From positions 4,774,001 through 4,838,000 of the forward strand of contig NC_012522.1 in assembly GCF_000010805.1 (NCBI RefSeq): DNA of 64,000 bases, in the 5' to 3' direction. Positions 8,865 through 17,783 of this stretch are shown here, piece after piece. The translations under genes were made by a program, and so were the position numbers. The DNA comes from Rhodococcus opacus B4. Its GTDB lineage: Bacteria > Actinomycetota > Actinomycetes > Mycobacteriales > Mycobacteriaceae. The notes beneath the pieces were generated by a model. The model searched no databases. It was not told where the DNA came from and worked only from the letters and a program-made list of their open reading frames with translations. How positions within the stretch are numbered: position 1 is the first letter of the stretch; each line of letters opens with the position of its first letter.

Positions 8865-9578
8865 CTACCCGGGCGTGTCCCGGAAGATTCCGGTGTCCGT
8901 GGGCAGGGCCGCGATCACCGTGTCGAGTTGTTCGTTGTGCCGATCGGTGGCCGCCTTCAGCGCCGCGGCGTCCCGGGCGAGGAACGCCGCGAGCATGTCG
9001 CGGTGCCCGAGGTGCAGCCGCAGCCGCTCCGGCGTCCCCACCTGCGACATCGGCTGCACCGGCTCGGTGATGTTCCACGCCGCCTCGAACATGTGCAGCA
9101 GCCGCTGCATCCGGCACGGTGACGCGAGGGCGAGGTGGAAGTTGCGGCTCTCCCGGTGGTACGCGGTCAGGTCGTCCTCGAGAACCGACCGGTCGAGTGC
9201 CGCGTACGTCTCCCTGGCCCTCGTGTCGTCGGCCTGGTCGGCGAGGGTGATCGCCACCGAGTGCGCCGCCGACTCGAGGACGCCCCGCACCAGGTAGAGC
9301 TCCTCGAGTTCGTCCACGGTCAGCCGGGCGACCGTGTACCCGGAGTTGGCTCGGTGATCGACGAGGCCCTCGCCGATCAGTGTCTTCAGCGACTCCCGGA
9401 TCGGGATCCGGCTGACACCGAAGTGCTCGGCCACCTCGTCCACCGGGATCGGGGTGCCCGGCGGGGCGCCGCCGCTGAGGATCACCCGGCGCAGTTCCTC
9501 CAGGATCACGGTCTGAGAGCTGCCGGGATCCCGGTTGGCCAGGTTCGTGACCAGCAGCGACGGTCGTCGCGGGGGCAT
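8865..9578 (-). CDS. GntR family (FCD-type) transcriptional regulator of the ureide genes
   Basis: A 237-aa regulator. The N-terminal winged helix spans roughly residues 20-85, with the helix-turn-helix in VDEVAEHFGVSRIPIRESL, followed by an all-helical FCD-type effector domain containing LVRGVLESAA and FHLALASP. The family responds to small acids, so a ureide or glyoxylate-type effector is plausible. It is encoded on the same strand as the catabolic genes, 12 bases downstream of the allantoinase, so it probably regulates its own operon. I placed the start at the ATG at 9578; the same frame stays open far upstream, but that part is antisense-type sequence across puuE. Confidence 0.85.
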   Translation of the reverse strand: MPPRRPSLLVTNLANRDPGSSQTVILEELRRVILSGGAPPGTPIPVDEVAEHFGVSRIPIRESLKTLIGEGLVDHRANSGYTVARLTVDELEELYLVRGVLESAAHSVAITLADQADDTRARETYAALDRSVLEDDLTAYHRESRNFHLALASPCRMQRLLHMFEAAWNITEPVQPMSQVGTPERLRLHLGHRDMLAAFLARDAAALKAATDRHNEQLDTVIAALPTDTGIFRDTPG

Positions 9579-9589
9579 CGGGGCCGTCC

Positions 9590-10522
9590 TCAGGCGGGGT
9601 GGACGGCGCGCCAGTGGCGGGCGATCTCGATGCGCCGGGCGACCCAGACGCCGTCGTGGGACTGCACGTGGTCGAGGAAGCGCTCCAGCGCCGCCGTGCG
9701 GGCGGGCCTGCCGACGATGCGGCAGTGCAGGCCCACGGACAGCATCTTCGGCGCCCCGGCCGTCCCCTCCGCGTACAGGACGTCGAACGCGTCCCGCAGG
9801 TGCGCGAAGAACTGCTCGCCGCTCGGGAAACCGCCGGGGGACGCGAACCGCATGTCGTTGGTGTCGAGGGTGTACGGCACCACCAGGTGGTCGACGAGGC
9901 CTTTCCCGGGGGCGTCGACCTTCACCCAGTACGGCAGGTCGTCGGCGTACGAGTCGGAGTCGTACTCGAAGCCGCCGTGCTCGACCACCAGTTTCCGGGT
10001 GAGCGGGGAGTCGCGGCCGGTGTACCAGCCCAGCGGGGCCTCGCCGGTGAGATCCCGCAGGATGTCCACCGCCTCGGCCAGGTCTCTGCGCTCGGCGTCC
10101 TCGTCGGAGAGCTGGTACGACTTCCACCACAGACCGTGGCAGGCGATCTCGTGGCCGAGTTCGCGAAAGGCGCTGACGGCCTCCGGGTTCCGCTGCATCG
10201 CCTTGGCTACCGCGAAGATCGTCAGCGGCAGCCCGCGCCGCTCGAACGCCCGGAGCACCCGCCACAGTCCGGCGCGGGAACCGTATTCGTAGATCGATTC
10301 CATGCTCATGTGCCGGTTCGGAAACGCCTGCGCACCGACCATCTCCGACAGGAACGTCTCCGAGCCCTGGTCGCCGTGGAGGACGTTGTTCTCGGCGCCC
10401 TCCTCGTAGTTGAGGACGAACTGGACGGCGATCTTCGCCCCGCCCGGCCACTGCGGATCGGGCGGGTGCTGCCCGTATCCGACCAGGTCACGAGGGTAGT
10501 TGGTGTCGAAACCGTGGGTCAT
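9590..10522 (-). CDS. puuE: Allantoinase, PuuE type (polysaccharide-deacetylase fold)
   Basis: A 310-aa protein of the NodB/polysaccharide deacetylase superfamily that matches metal-independent allantoinase PuuE rather than zinc amidohydrolase allantoinases. Typical stretches are the N-terminal YPRDLVGYG, the ENNVLHGD region, GHEIACHGLWWKSYQ and GWYTGRDSPLTRKL. It opens the ring of allantoin to give allantoate for the allantoicase encoded just upstream. The ATG at 10522 overlaps the allantoicase TGA (ATGA). No metal triad typical of deacetylases is evident, consistent with PuuE. Confidence 0.9.
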   Translation of the reverse strand: MTHGFDTNYPRDLVGYGQHPPDPQWPGGAKIAVQFVLNYEEGAENNVLHGDQGSETFLSEMVGAQAFPNRHMSMESIYEYGSRAGLWRVLRAFERRGLPLTIFAVAKAMQRNPEAVSAFRELGHEIACHGLWWKSYQLSDEDAERRDLAEAVDILRDLTGEAPLGWYTGRDSPLTRKLVVEHGGFEYDSDSYADDLPYWVKVDAPGKGLVDHLVVPYTLDTNDMRFASPGGFPSGEQFFAHLRDAFDVLYAEGTAGAPKMLSVGLHCRIVGRPARTAALERFLDHVQSHDGVWVARRIEIARHWRAVHPA

Positions 10523-11514
10523 GATTCCAAGCCTGCCCGACCCGCCTCGGTCAGGGAACCCCACAACCGCAACCGCGCCATGCCGCCGTCCGGGAAGATG
10601 TCGAGCCGGGCGTCCGTGACGGGCCGATCACCGTCGATGACGAAGCGGTGCCTCGTGTCGGGCTGCAGACGCGTCCGCGGGAGCAATTCCACCCACTCGC
10701 CGTCCCCGTCCCGTCCGAGCAGGCTCGCCTCACCTGGGGCGTTGCCCAGGAAGTACGACGTGTCGATCTCGGCCAGCGACACCGTGCCCTGGGCGGCGAG
10801 CCGGATCTCGACCCAGTCGTTGCCGTCGTCGCGGCGGCGGGACGTTTCCCAGCCGTCGCCCATCACCCGGGCGAGGCCGGGGAGCAGCATGTTCTGCGGC
10901 GATCCGTAGAACATGTTGGAACAGGACGTGACTCGGGCACCGTTCTCGAGCGCCGCGAGATCGACGGGGCCCGCATCGAGAAAACGCGGGTCGGGGCGGC
11001 CCTCGCCGTGCACCCGCAGGCGGGCGACGCCGCCGTCCGGGTGCATCGTGAGCTTCACGTGCGTCCACCGAGCGCCGGAGTCGACCGCGAACGGATTCTC
11101 GGTGTCACCCTCGACGGGGCTGCGCTCGACGATCGTGGTCCAGTCGGCGCCGACCAGTTCCTCGGCGGACGGGTAGCCGTCGACGGACGCCGCCTGCACC
11201 GAGATCTCCGGCGGATAGTTCCCCTTGAACCAGGCGGTATCGACCACGACGCCGCGCACCACGCCCGGAACCCCGAGCCGGACGATTGCCTCGTCCGTGC
11301 CCGCCACCCGGCGGCGGCGGGTCTCCCAGCCGTCGTACACCTGACCCTTGTGGCCGAACGTCGCCGGCTGGTACACGGCGGCCGTGGGGCGGATGAGGTT
11401 CTCCCGCTCGGCGAACAACTCGTCGTTGGCCCACACGACGGCGCCGCCGAGTGTGCGTACGGCCAGGTCCGGAAGACTCCGGAAGCTGGGCGGGGTCAAG
11501 GCGTTCGGGGTCAC
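10519..11514 (-). CDS. alc: Allantoicase
   Basis: A 331-aa allantoicase hydrolysing allantoate to urea and ureidoglycolate. The protein shows the known internal duplication: GWETRRRR near residue 65 recurs as GWETSRRR near residue 225, and VDTAWFKGNYP recurs as IDTSYFLGNAP. The start is a GTG at 11514 with an AGGAGG site 11 bases upstream. The stop is fused to the puuE start. It is the likely first gene of the catabolic operon. Confidence 0.94.
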   Translation of the reverse strand: MTPNALTPPSFRSLPDLAVRTLGGAVVWANDELFAERENLIRPTAAVYQPATFGHKGQVYDGWETRRRRVAGTDEAIVRLGVPGVVRGVVVDTAWFKGNYPPEISVQAASVDGYPSAEELVGADWTTIVERSPVEGDTENPFAVDSGARWTHVKLTMHPDGGVARLRVHGEGRPDPRFLDAGPVDLAALENGARVTSCSNMFYGSPQNMLLPGLARVMGDGWETSRRRDDGNDWVEIRLAAQGTVSLAEIDTSYFLGNAPGEASLLGRDGDGEWVELLPRTRLQPDTRHRFVIDGDRPVTDARLDIFPDGGMARLRLWGSLTEAGRAGLES

Positions 11515-11601
11515 GGGTGCTGCTACCTCCTGATCGGGCGTGGGCCAAGTGTAGGACCTCGGAGGGGTGGTGCGGGTGGTCTGCCGGACGCGGGGAGGCG
11601 C

Positions 11602-12849
11602 TCAGCTCTCGGGAACCACCGCCCGGGTGAGGAGGTCGCGCAGCGTGTCCACCGTGCATCCGGGCGCCTGCGCGCGGACCGCGTCCTCGTCGAACGCGCC
11701 GCACGCCAGCCCCCGCAGCACCACCGTCGCGAGAGCCTGCGCGGTGGCCGGCTCGTCCATCACCCCGCCGCCCTGGCGGTCGAGGTAGGCCTGCAGACGG
11801 GTGGCCGCGGCGGGCAGCGCGTCGCGGTAGAAGTCGAACGTCGCGAGCCAGCGGGTGATCAGATGCCCGGGATGCATGTCCCACCCCTGGTAGTACCCGC
11901 GTTCGAGCGACCGGGTGACGAGCCGGTAGTGCCGGGCGAGCGCGGCGCGGATCTCCTCGTCGCTGCCCTGCGGGACCACCTGGGTGGACCCGTCGCACAC
12001 CCACACCCCGGTCTGGGCCGCGGCCACCAGCATCACGGACTTGGCGTGGTCGGCCACCGGGTGCTCGAGCGACTGGAATCGGGAGGCGATCCCGCAAGCC
12101 GCGCTGTAGTCGTAAGTGCCGTAGTGCAATCCGGTGCAGCGCCCCTCGGCGAGCTGGATCGCCTTCGCGACGGTCACGGTGCCGTCCGGCCCGAGGACGG
12201 CCTGCGGGCTCTCGATCTGCAACTCGAAGCGCAGCGACCCGTCGGGGAGCCCGTACGCGCTCTCCAGTTCCTCACACAGCGCGACGACGGCGGTGACCTG
12301 CTGGGCCGCACGCAGTTTCGGCACGGTGAACACGAAGCCGTCGGGAACCCCACCCGCGCCTTCGAGGACCAGTTCGAGCGTCCGGATGCCGCGGCGGCGC
12401 TCGTGCGGCGCCAGCCCCTTCGCGCGGATACCCAGCGACCGCGGGCCCGACGGGGCGGACGAGAGCTGTCGCAGCGTGCGACCCGTCTCCAGCGCGGCCG
12501 CGTCCTCGACGTCGTCGCTCCGCCAGCCGTAGCCGTCCTCGAAGTCGATCCGCAGATCCTGGATCGGGCAGCGCTCGAGCGTCGCGCGCACGTCGGGAAG
12601 CGCACCGGTCGTGCCGATTTCGGACAACGCGCCGGTGTACCTGTCCAGCAGTTCGACAGCCTGCTCGCCCCACACCCTCGGGGTGTCCGGGCCGGAGTCC
12701 GCCGCGCTCACGTAGACGGTGTGGATGGGCTGCGGTTGCTGCCGATCACCCGGAAAGGCCGCCGCGAGGTCGCTGTCGACGGGTGTGAGGAGTGCGTCGA
12801 CGCGGTCGAAACCGCTGTCCGGGAGACGGCTGAGGTACTGGGGGTTCAC
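11602..12849 (-). CDS. HpcH/HpaI aldolase/citrate-lyase fold protein, DUF6986-like, unknown substrate
   Basis: A 415-aa protein with the phosphoenolpyruvate/pyruvate-domain TIM-barrel look of HpcH/HpaI aldolases and citrate lyase beta chains. Acidic metal-site-like motifs are DLRIDFEDGYGWR near residue 100 and RFELQIESPQAVLG in the middle; the C-terminal third contains GWDMHPGHL. I recall it only as an uncharacterised family of actinobacteria. The start is a GTG at 12849 just before NPQYLSRL; longer readings run into the divergent ATPase gene. It ends 87 bases upstream of allantoicase on the same strand, so a role in handling glyoxylate or ureidoglycolate is possible but inferred. Confidence 0.7.
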   Translation of the reverse strand: MNPQYLSRLPDSGFDRVDALLTPVDSDLAAAFPGDRQQPQPIHTVYVSAADSGPDTPRVWGEQAVELLDRYTGALSEIGTTGALPDVRATLERCPIQDLRIDFEDGYGWRSDDVEDAAALETGRTLRQLSSAPSGPRSLGIRAKGLAPHERRRGIRTLELVLEGAGGVPDGFVFTVPKLRAAQQVTAVVALCEELESAYGLPDGSLRFELQIESPQAVLGPDGTVTVAKAIQLAEGRCTGLHYGTYDYSAACGIASRFQSLEHPVADHAKSVMLVAAAQTGVWVCDGSTQVVPQGSDEEIRAALARHYRLVTRSLERGYYQGWDMHPGHLITRWLATFDFYRDALPAAATRLQAYLDRQGGGVMDEPATAQALATVVLRGLACGAFDEDAVRAQAPGCTVDTLRDLLTRAVVPES

Positions 12850-12965
12850 GTCACGATCTTCGCAGAAATGCGGGATTCCCGTCGCCTCGTCTGCCAGGTT
12901 CGGGCCCTCGCGCCGCGCAGTCTTCCTCCTCACATCGGCTTGTCGCCCGAGACTCTCCGTTCGTA

Positions 12966-14018
12966 GTGTCTCCTCCCGTGGAGGTAGAGGTTCTGCTGGA
13001 CGAAGCGCAGCGCTCGGCCGTGGCCGTCCTGGACGAGACCGCCGACGGCCTGGCGCAGGGCAGGCCCGGGGTTCGCGGCGTGTATCTCTGGGGGCCTGTG
13101 GGACGTGGCAAGACGTGGCTGATGGATCGCTTCCACGCGGCCTCGGAGGTCCCGAGCCGGCGCGTGCACTTCCACGCGTTCTTCCGCCGCCTCCACGCCG
13201 ACGCACACACGCTGGGGTCCATCGACCTCGCGATCGACGCGGCGCTCGGGGACGTCCGGCTACTGTGCTTCGACGAGTTCCACCTCCACGACGTCGGGGA
13301 CGCGATGCTGGTCGCGCGGCTGCTGGAGGCGCTGTTCGCTCGCGGCATCACGCTGGTGGTCACGTCGAACTATCCGCCCGAGGGTCTGCTGCCCAACCCG
13401 CTGTTCCATCACCTGTTCGCGCCGACGATCACCGTGCTCGAACGGAATCTGACCGTCGTGCGGGTGGGCGGTCCCGTTGACTACCGCACCGCGACCACGC
13501 CGGAGACCGGGTTCGCCGCCGGCCGGTTCGTCCCCGCGACCGACATCGAGGTTCCGGCCCCGTCGGAGCGGGTCGTCGTGTCCGTCGGCACACGCACCGT
13601 GACGGCCGCGGCGGTACGTGACCGGACGGTCTGGTTCGAGTTCGCGGCGCTGTGCGGCACCCCGACCGCGCCCGCCGACTACCTCGACCTGTCCGAACGG
13701 TTCGGCCACTGGGTGCTCATCGGCGTGCCCCGGCTGCGGGAGGCCGGCGCGCAGACCCTGCGACGCTTCGCGAACGTCGTCGACGTGCTGTACGACGGCG
13801 GCACCGCGCTGACCGTCGTGGCGGACGCACGGTGGGAGGAGATGTTCACCGGACTCGCGGGCACACTCGACGTCGATCGCCTGGTCAGCCCGGTTGTCGA
13901 CGCTGCGCCGGTGACCGCCGAGACAGACCAGGGGGTCTGCCTCGGCGGGGGTGTGTCGATCAGACGTACCGGCTGTACGCGGGCAGATCCAGCTGGCCGT
14001 TGCCGGACAGTCCGATGA
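12966..14018 (+). CDS. zapE: ZapE/AFG1-type P-loop ATPase
   Basis: A 350-aa ATPase of the AFG1/ZapE family, linked to cell division in proteobacteria and to mitochondrial quality control in eukaryotes. The Walker A motif GPVGRGKT is at residues 43-50, Walker [12 protein letters not shown] follows, and [11 protein letters not shown] is the sensor-1-like region. The start is uncertain: GTG at 12966, or a second in-frame GTG four codons later, neither with a clear ribosome-binding site. The last 59 bases overlap the 3' end of the convergent trpB-like gene, and the final 20 or so residues look like read-through, not domain sequence. Confidence 0.83.
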   Translation: MSPPVEVEVLLDEAQRSAVAVLDETADGLAQGRPGVRGVYLWGPVGRGKTWLMDRFHAASEVPSRRVHFHAFFRRLHADAHTLGSIDLAIDAALGDVRLLCFDEFHLHDVGDAMLVARLLEALFARGITLVVTSNYPPEGLLPNPLFHHLFAPTITVLERNLTVVRVGGPVDYRTATTPETGFAAGRFVPATDIEVPAPSERVVVSVGTRTVTAAAVRDRTVWFEFAALCGTPTAPADYLDLSERFGHWVLIGVPRLREAGAQTLRRFANVVDVLYDGGTALTVVADARWEEMFTGLAGTLDVDRLVSPVVDAAPVTAETDQGVCLGGGVSIRRTGCTRADPAGRCRTVR

Positions 14019-15270
14019 CCACGACCTCCGGTTCGGTGACCGTGCGGGCGTGCGCGATGGCCGCGGCCACGCCGTGCGTGGACTCCGGCGCGGGGATGAT
14101 GCCTTCGGCGCGGGCGAACAGCAATCCCGCGGTGAGAGCGTCGTCCTGCTCGATCGCGGTGGCCTCCATCAGTCCGAGGGCGACGGCGTGCGAGACCATC
14201 GGCGACATGCCGTGGTACCGCAGACCGCCTGCATGGATCGCAGGCGGTACGAAGTCGTTGCCCAGCGTGTACATCTTCAACAGTGGCGTGAGGCCCGCGA
14301 CGTCGCCGAAGTCGTAGCGGTACTCGCCCTGCGTGAGCGACGGGCAGGCCGCCGGTTCACACGCGATGAGGCGGGTGGTGGCGCCCTCGCGCAGGTTGCG
14401 GCCAAGGAACGGGAAGGTCAGGCCGGCGAGATTGGAACCGCCTCCGGCGCAACCGAATACCGTGTGCGCGATCGGTTCGCCTGCATCCTCGAGCTGGGCC
14501 ATCGCCTCCTGGCCGATCACGGTCTGGTGGAGCATGACGTGGTTGAGGACGCTGCCCAGCGAGTAGTGCGCGCGGGGGTCGTTCGCGGCCACTTCGACGG
14601 CCTCGCTGATCGCCATCCCCAGCGAACCCGTCGTGTCGGGGTGCTCGGCGAGAATCGCGCGGCCCGCCTCGGTGAGGTCGGACGGGGACGGATGGCAGAT
14701 GCCGCCGTACGCCTCCATCTGGAGCCGGCGGTAGGGCTTCGCGTCGTAGGACGCGCGGACCTGCCACACCTCGACGTCGAGACCGAGCAGCGCACCGGCG
14801 AACGACAGCGACGCGCCCCACTGGCCCGCGCCGGTCTCGGTGGTGAGCTTGGTGGTGCCCTCGAGGGCGTTGTAGTAGGCCTGCGCGACAGCCGTATTCG
14901 GCTTGTGCGAGCCGACCGGGCTCACGCCCTCGTACTTGTAGTAGATCCGCGCCGGGGTGCCGAGCACCCGCTCGAGCCGATGCGCGCGCACCAGCGGCGA
15001 CGGACGCCACATGCCGTAGATCTCCCGCACCGTTTCGGGGATCTCGATGTAGCGGTCGGTCGCGACCTCCTGCTCGATCAGGCTCGCCGGAAACAGCGGC
15101 GCCAGGTCTTCCGGTCCCAGCGGCTCCCGCGTCCCGGGATGCAGATGCGGCGGAACGGGTTCCGGAAGATCGGCCGCCAGGTTGTACCAATGCGTGGGAA
15201 CGGCCGAGGGAATCGCAACCCCCAGAGGTTCCAATGAACGAGCCAATTCTGCTCCGGTTGCCGGGGACAT
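13960..15270 (-). CDS. TrpB2-type tryptophan synthase beta chain-like PLP enzyme
   Basis: A 436-aa fold-type II PLP enzyme. GSHKPNTA contains the PLP Schiff-base lysine, and GCAGGGSN is the phosphate-binding loop. [14 protein letters not shown] matches the tryptophan synthase beta communication and active-site region. The length and N-terminal extension ([18 protein letters not shown]) are those of TrpB2, the form that usually has no partner TrpA. No other trp gene is near, so it may act as a stand-alone tryptophan synthase or serine deaminase-like enzyme. The start is ATG at 15270; a TTG two codons upstream is better spaced from the GAAGGAG site and is possible. Confidence 0.88.
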   Translation of the reverse strand: MSPATGAELARSLEPLGVAIPSAVPTHWYNLAADLPEPVPPHLHPGTREPLGPEDLAPLFPASLIEQEVATDRYIEIPETVREIYGMWRPSPLVRAHRLERVLGTPARIYYKYEGVSPVGSHKPNTAVAQAYYNALEGTTKLTTETGAGQWGASLSFAGALLGLDVEVWQVRASYDAKPYRRLQMEAYGGICHPSPSDLTEAGRAILAEHPDTTGSLGMAISEAVEVAANDPRAHYSLGSVLNHVMLHQTVIGQEAMAQLEDAGEPIAHTVFGCAGGGSNLAGLTFPFLGRNLREGATTRLIACEPAACPSLTQGEYRYDFGDVAGLTPLLKMYTLGNDFVPPAIHAGGLRYHGMSPMVSHAVALGLMEATAIEQDDALTAGLLFARAEGIIPAPESTHGVAAAIAHARTVTEPEVVVIGLSGNGQLDLPAYSRYV

Positions 15271-15391
15271 CGTCAAGTAACTCTCCTTCGTGGATGGTGC
15301 GCCGGAGAACATGCTGCGCCGTCCGCGGCCGTGAACGAGTGATTTTCCCGGTCTCCGCGTGTCACGATGGAGGGGCAACTCGGGAGTGAGG

Positions 15392-16366
15392 ATGCCGGAC
15401 CGTCGGGTGATGAGCAGGATCGTCCACACGGTCGCCCTGCTGGCGGCCGTCGTGACGGCCACCCTTGTGGTCAGGGCGGTCCCCGCACCCGACACCCCCG
15501 CCACTGCGGCGGAGCCGAGTGCGGGGGCGACGCGGGCGTTGGTCGTGCTCTCGGCGATCGCCGTCGTCGTCGCGGCCATTGCGCTCGCGTCGGCCGTCCG
15601 TGGTGGCCGGCCCCGGGTCGCCCCCGACCCGCCGACGGTCGGGTCGACCGGGAACGCCGGGTCGTCGGTCTCCCGCAGGCACGTGGTCGGGTGGGCGGTG
15701 TTCGCCTCCCTTGTCGTGGCCGCGGCGTTCCTCCTCGGATCCGTCCGTGGCGACGAGCCTCTCGACCGTCAGCGGGCGACGACCAGCCAGGCCGCAGACG
15801 AGGGGGACGACCGAACCGGCGAGGTGGTGTCCACCGAGCCGGCCCCGCCGCCCGACACGGTCGCGGAGACCCGCGAGGACCTCGCGGAATTGTGGACCGC
15901 GGCAGCGATTGTCGGTCCGATCCTGGTGACGGTGCTGATCCTCGGTGCCGTGGCCCGGCGTCCCCTCAGATCCCGGGTCGGCGCCTGGACGGCGGCGAGT
16001 TCCCCCGACGCTCCGGCCGGCACGCAATCGTTGGCCCGGGCCGCGGAGGAAGGTCTCGCCGTGGTCGTGGCCCCCGGTCTGCCGCCGCGCGAGGCCATCA
16101 TTGCCAGCTACGCGGCGATGGAGGACGCGTTGCGGGCGGCGCCGGGCGCCGAGCCGCGGGATTCGGACACGCCATCCGAAGTGCTCGCTCGCGCAGTCCA
16201 ACTCGGAGCGCTGCGCTTCGAGGCGGCGGCACCACTGGTGCGCCTGTTCTCGGAGGCACGGTTCAGCCTGCATCCGATGGGTGAACATCACCGTGACGAG
16301 GCCGCGGATCTGCTGCGGCGCGTGCTCGAAGACGTGGGGAGCGACGCATGCTCGCCGTCGCGGTAA
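15392..16366 (+). CDS. DUF4129-type membrane protein of the MoxR/DUF58 operon
   Basis: A 324-aa protein with three hydrophobic segments (roughly residues 8-30, 50-70 and 100-120), a fourth near 180-200, and a C-terminal soluble DUF4129-like region containing [17 protein letters not shown] and LFSEARFS. This layout is common next to MoxR ATPases in actinobacteria. The ATG at 15392 is preferred because GGGAGTGAGG precedes it. The molecular function is unknown. The gene is the first of five overlapping genes. Confidence 0.75.
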   Translation: MPDRRVMSRIVHTVALLAAVVTATLVVRAVPAPDTPATAAEPSAGATRALVVLSAIAVVVAAIALASAVRGGRPRVAPDPPTVGSTGNAGSSVSRRHVVGWAVFASLVVAAAFLLGSVRGDEPLDRQRATTSQAADEGDDRTGEVVSTEPAPPPDTVAETREDLAELWTAAAIVGPILVTVLILGAVARRPLRSRVGAWTAASSPDAPAGTQSLARAAEEGLAVVVAPGLPPREAIIASYAAMEDALRAAPGAEPRDSDTPSEVLARAVQLGALRFEAAAPLVRLFSEARFSLHPMGEHHRDEAADLLRRVLEDVGSDACSPSR

Positions 16367-16830
16367 TCGGTGTCGGAGCGGTACTGGCTGTGGAGGTTCC
16401 GCTGGTGGCCGCGGGCCGGTACGCTGCCGCGGTGCTGATCGCGGGAGCGGTGACCGCGCTGGTGCTGTTCGAGATTCGACGACGGATGGCACCCGCAGAC
16501 GCCGACGCCGAAACGTCCGGTCCGGAAGCGGAACGGGCCGAGGCGGCGGCCCGTTGGATGGCGCGGACGGAATCGCTGATCAGCTGGGCGGACGGCACGC
16601 GCGGCGACTGGGATCACCATCTGCGTCCGCTGCTGGCGCGCGAATTCCAGCAGTCGACCGGACAGCGGCAGGGACTCGATCCCGCCGACACCGCAGCGGC
16701 GGGCGAGGTGTTCTTCGGCGACCTGTGGCGGTGGGTCGATCCCGACGGCGTGCGGCGCTTCGACAGGACGGAGCCCGGTCCGGGCCGGGACGTCCTCGAC
16801 CGGATCCTGCAACGACTGGAGCAGCTGTGA
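16348..16830 (+). CDS. Two-helix membrane protein of the MoxR operon, unknown function
   Basis: A 160-aa protein with two predicted transmembrane segments in the first 45 residues and a charged cytoplasmic tail. It overlaps the DUF4129 gene by 19 bases, and its stop overlaps the MoxR start (GTGA). I recognise no catalytic motif. The position is the one often taken by small helper membrane proteins in MoxR-DUF58 operons. Confidence 0.65.
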   Translation: MLAVAVIGVGAVLAVEVPLVAAGRYAAAVLIAGAVTALVLFEIRRRMAPADADAETSGPEAERAEAAARWMARTESLISWADGTRGDWDHHLRPLLAREFQQSTGQRQGLDPADTAAAGEVFFGDLWRWVDPDGVRRFDRTEPGPGRDVLDRILQRLEQL

Positions 16831-17783
16831 CGATGCCCGCCGAGGTCACCACCGCGCGCGCCCACGCGGTGCTGGCGGAGGTCGAACGGGCGGTGGTCGG
16901 CAAGCACGACGAACTCACGTCGATCCTGCTCGCCGTGCTCGCGGGCGGGCACGTGCTCATCGAGGACCTGCCCGGACTCGGAAAGACGTTGGTGGCGCGC
17001 TCTTTCGCCGCCGCGCTCGGGCTCGACTTCACGCGGGTCCAGTTCACCCCCGACCTGCTGCCCGCCGACCTGCTCGGCGCCACCATCTACGACATGCCGT
17101 CGGGGCGGTTCGAGTTCCGTCCGGGCCCGATCTTCACCAACCTGCTCCTCGCCGACGAGATCAACCGAACCCCGCCCAAGACCCAGGCCGCGTTGCTCGA
17201 GGCCATGGCCGAGGGGCAGGTCAGCGTCGACGGCACCACCCGAATGCTGCCGCGTCCCTTCGTCGTACTCGCCACCGACAATCCCATCGAATACGAGGGC
17301 ACCTACCCGCTGCCCGAGGCGCAGCTCGACCGGTTCGCGCTCCGCCTGCGACTGGGGTACCTCACCGAGACCGACGAGCACGAGATGCTGCGCCGACGGC
17401 TCGATCGGGGATCCGCCGCCGCCGTCGTCCAGCAGGTGGTCGATGCCGCCGACCTCCTGGCGATGCGCGAATCGCTCGAACAGGTCAGCGTGCATCACGA
17501 CGTCCTCGGGTACGTCGTCGCGCTCGCGAACGCCACCCGGCATCACCCGCAGGTCGAGGTGGGGGCCAGCCCCCGCGCCGAACTCGATCTCGTCCAGTTG
17601 GCGCGGGCCCGCGCCCTCCTCGCCGGCCGCGACTTCGTCATCCCCGAGGACATCAAGGCGCTGGCCGTTCCCGCTGTCGCGCACCGCATCAGCCTGCGCC
17701 CGGAGATGTGGGTGCGCCGCATCCGCAGCGACGACGTCCTCGCCGAACTGCTGCGCCGCCTGCCCGCGCCGAGGGCGCGATGA
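16827..17783 (+). CDS. MoxR family AAA+ ATPase
   Basis: A 318-aa MoxR-type AAA+ ATPase, thought to act as a chaperone for assembly of protein complexes with VWA/DUF58 partners. Walker A LPGLGKT lies near residue 48-54, Walker B is LLLADEINR, and the family stretches TPPKTQAALLEAM and FVVLATDNPIEYEGTYPLPEAQ follow. The GTG at 16827 has GGAG five bases upstream and overlaps the previous stop; the ATG two codons later is the alternative. The stop overlaps the DUF58 start (ATGA). Confidence 0.93.
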   Translation: MTMPAEVTTARAHAVLAEVERAVVGKHDELTSILLAVLAGGHVLIEDLPGLGKTLVARSFAAALGLDFTRVQFTPDLLPADLLGATIYDMPSGRFEFRPGPIFTNLLLADEINRTPPKTQAALLEAMAEGQVSVDGTTRMLPRPFVVLATDNPIEYEGTYPLPEAQLDRFALRLRLGYLTETDEHEMLRRRLDRGSAAAVVQQVVDAADLLAMRESLEQVSVHHDVLGYVVALANATRHHPQVEVGASPRAELDLVQLARARALLAGRDFVIPEDIKALAVPAVAHRISLRPEMWVRRIRSDDVLAELLRRLPAPRAR

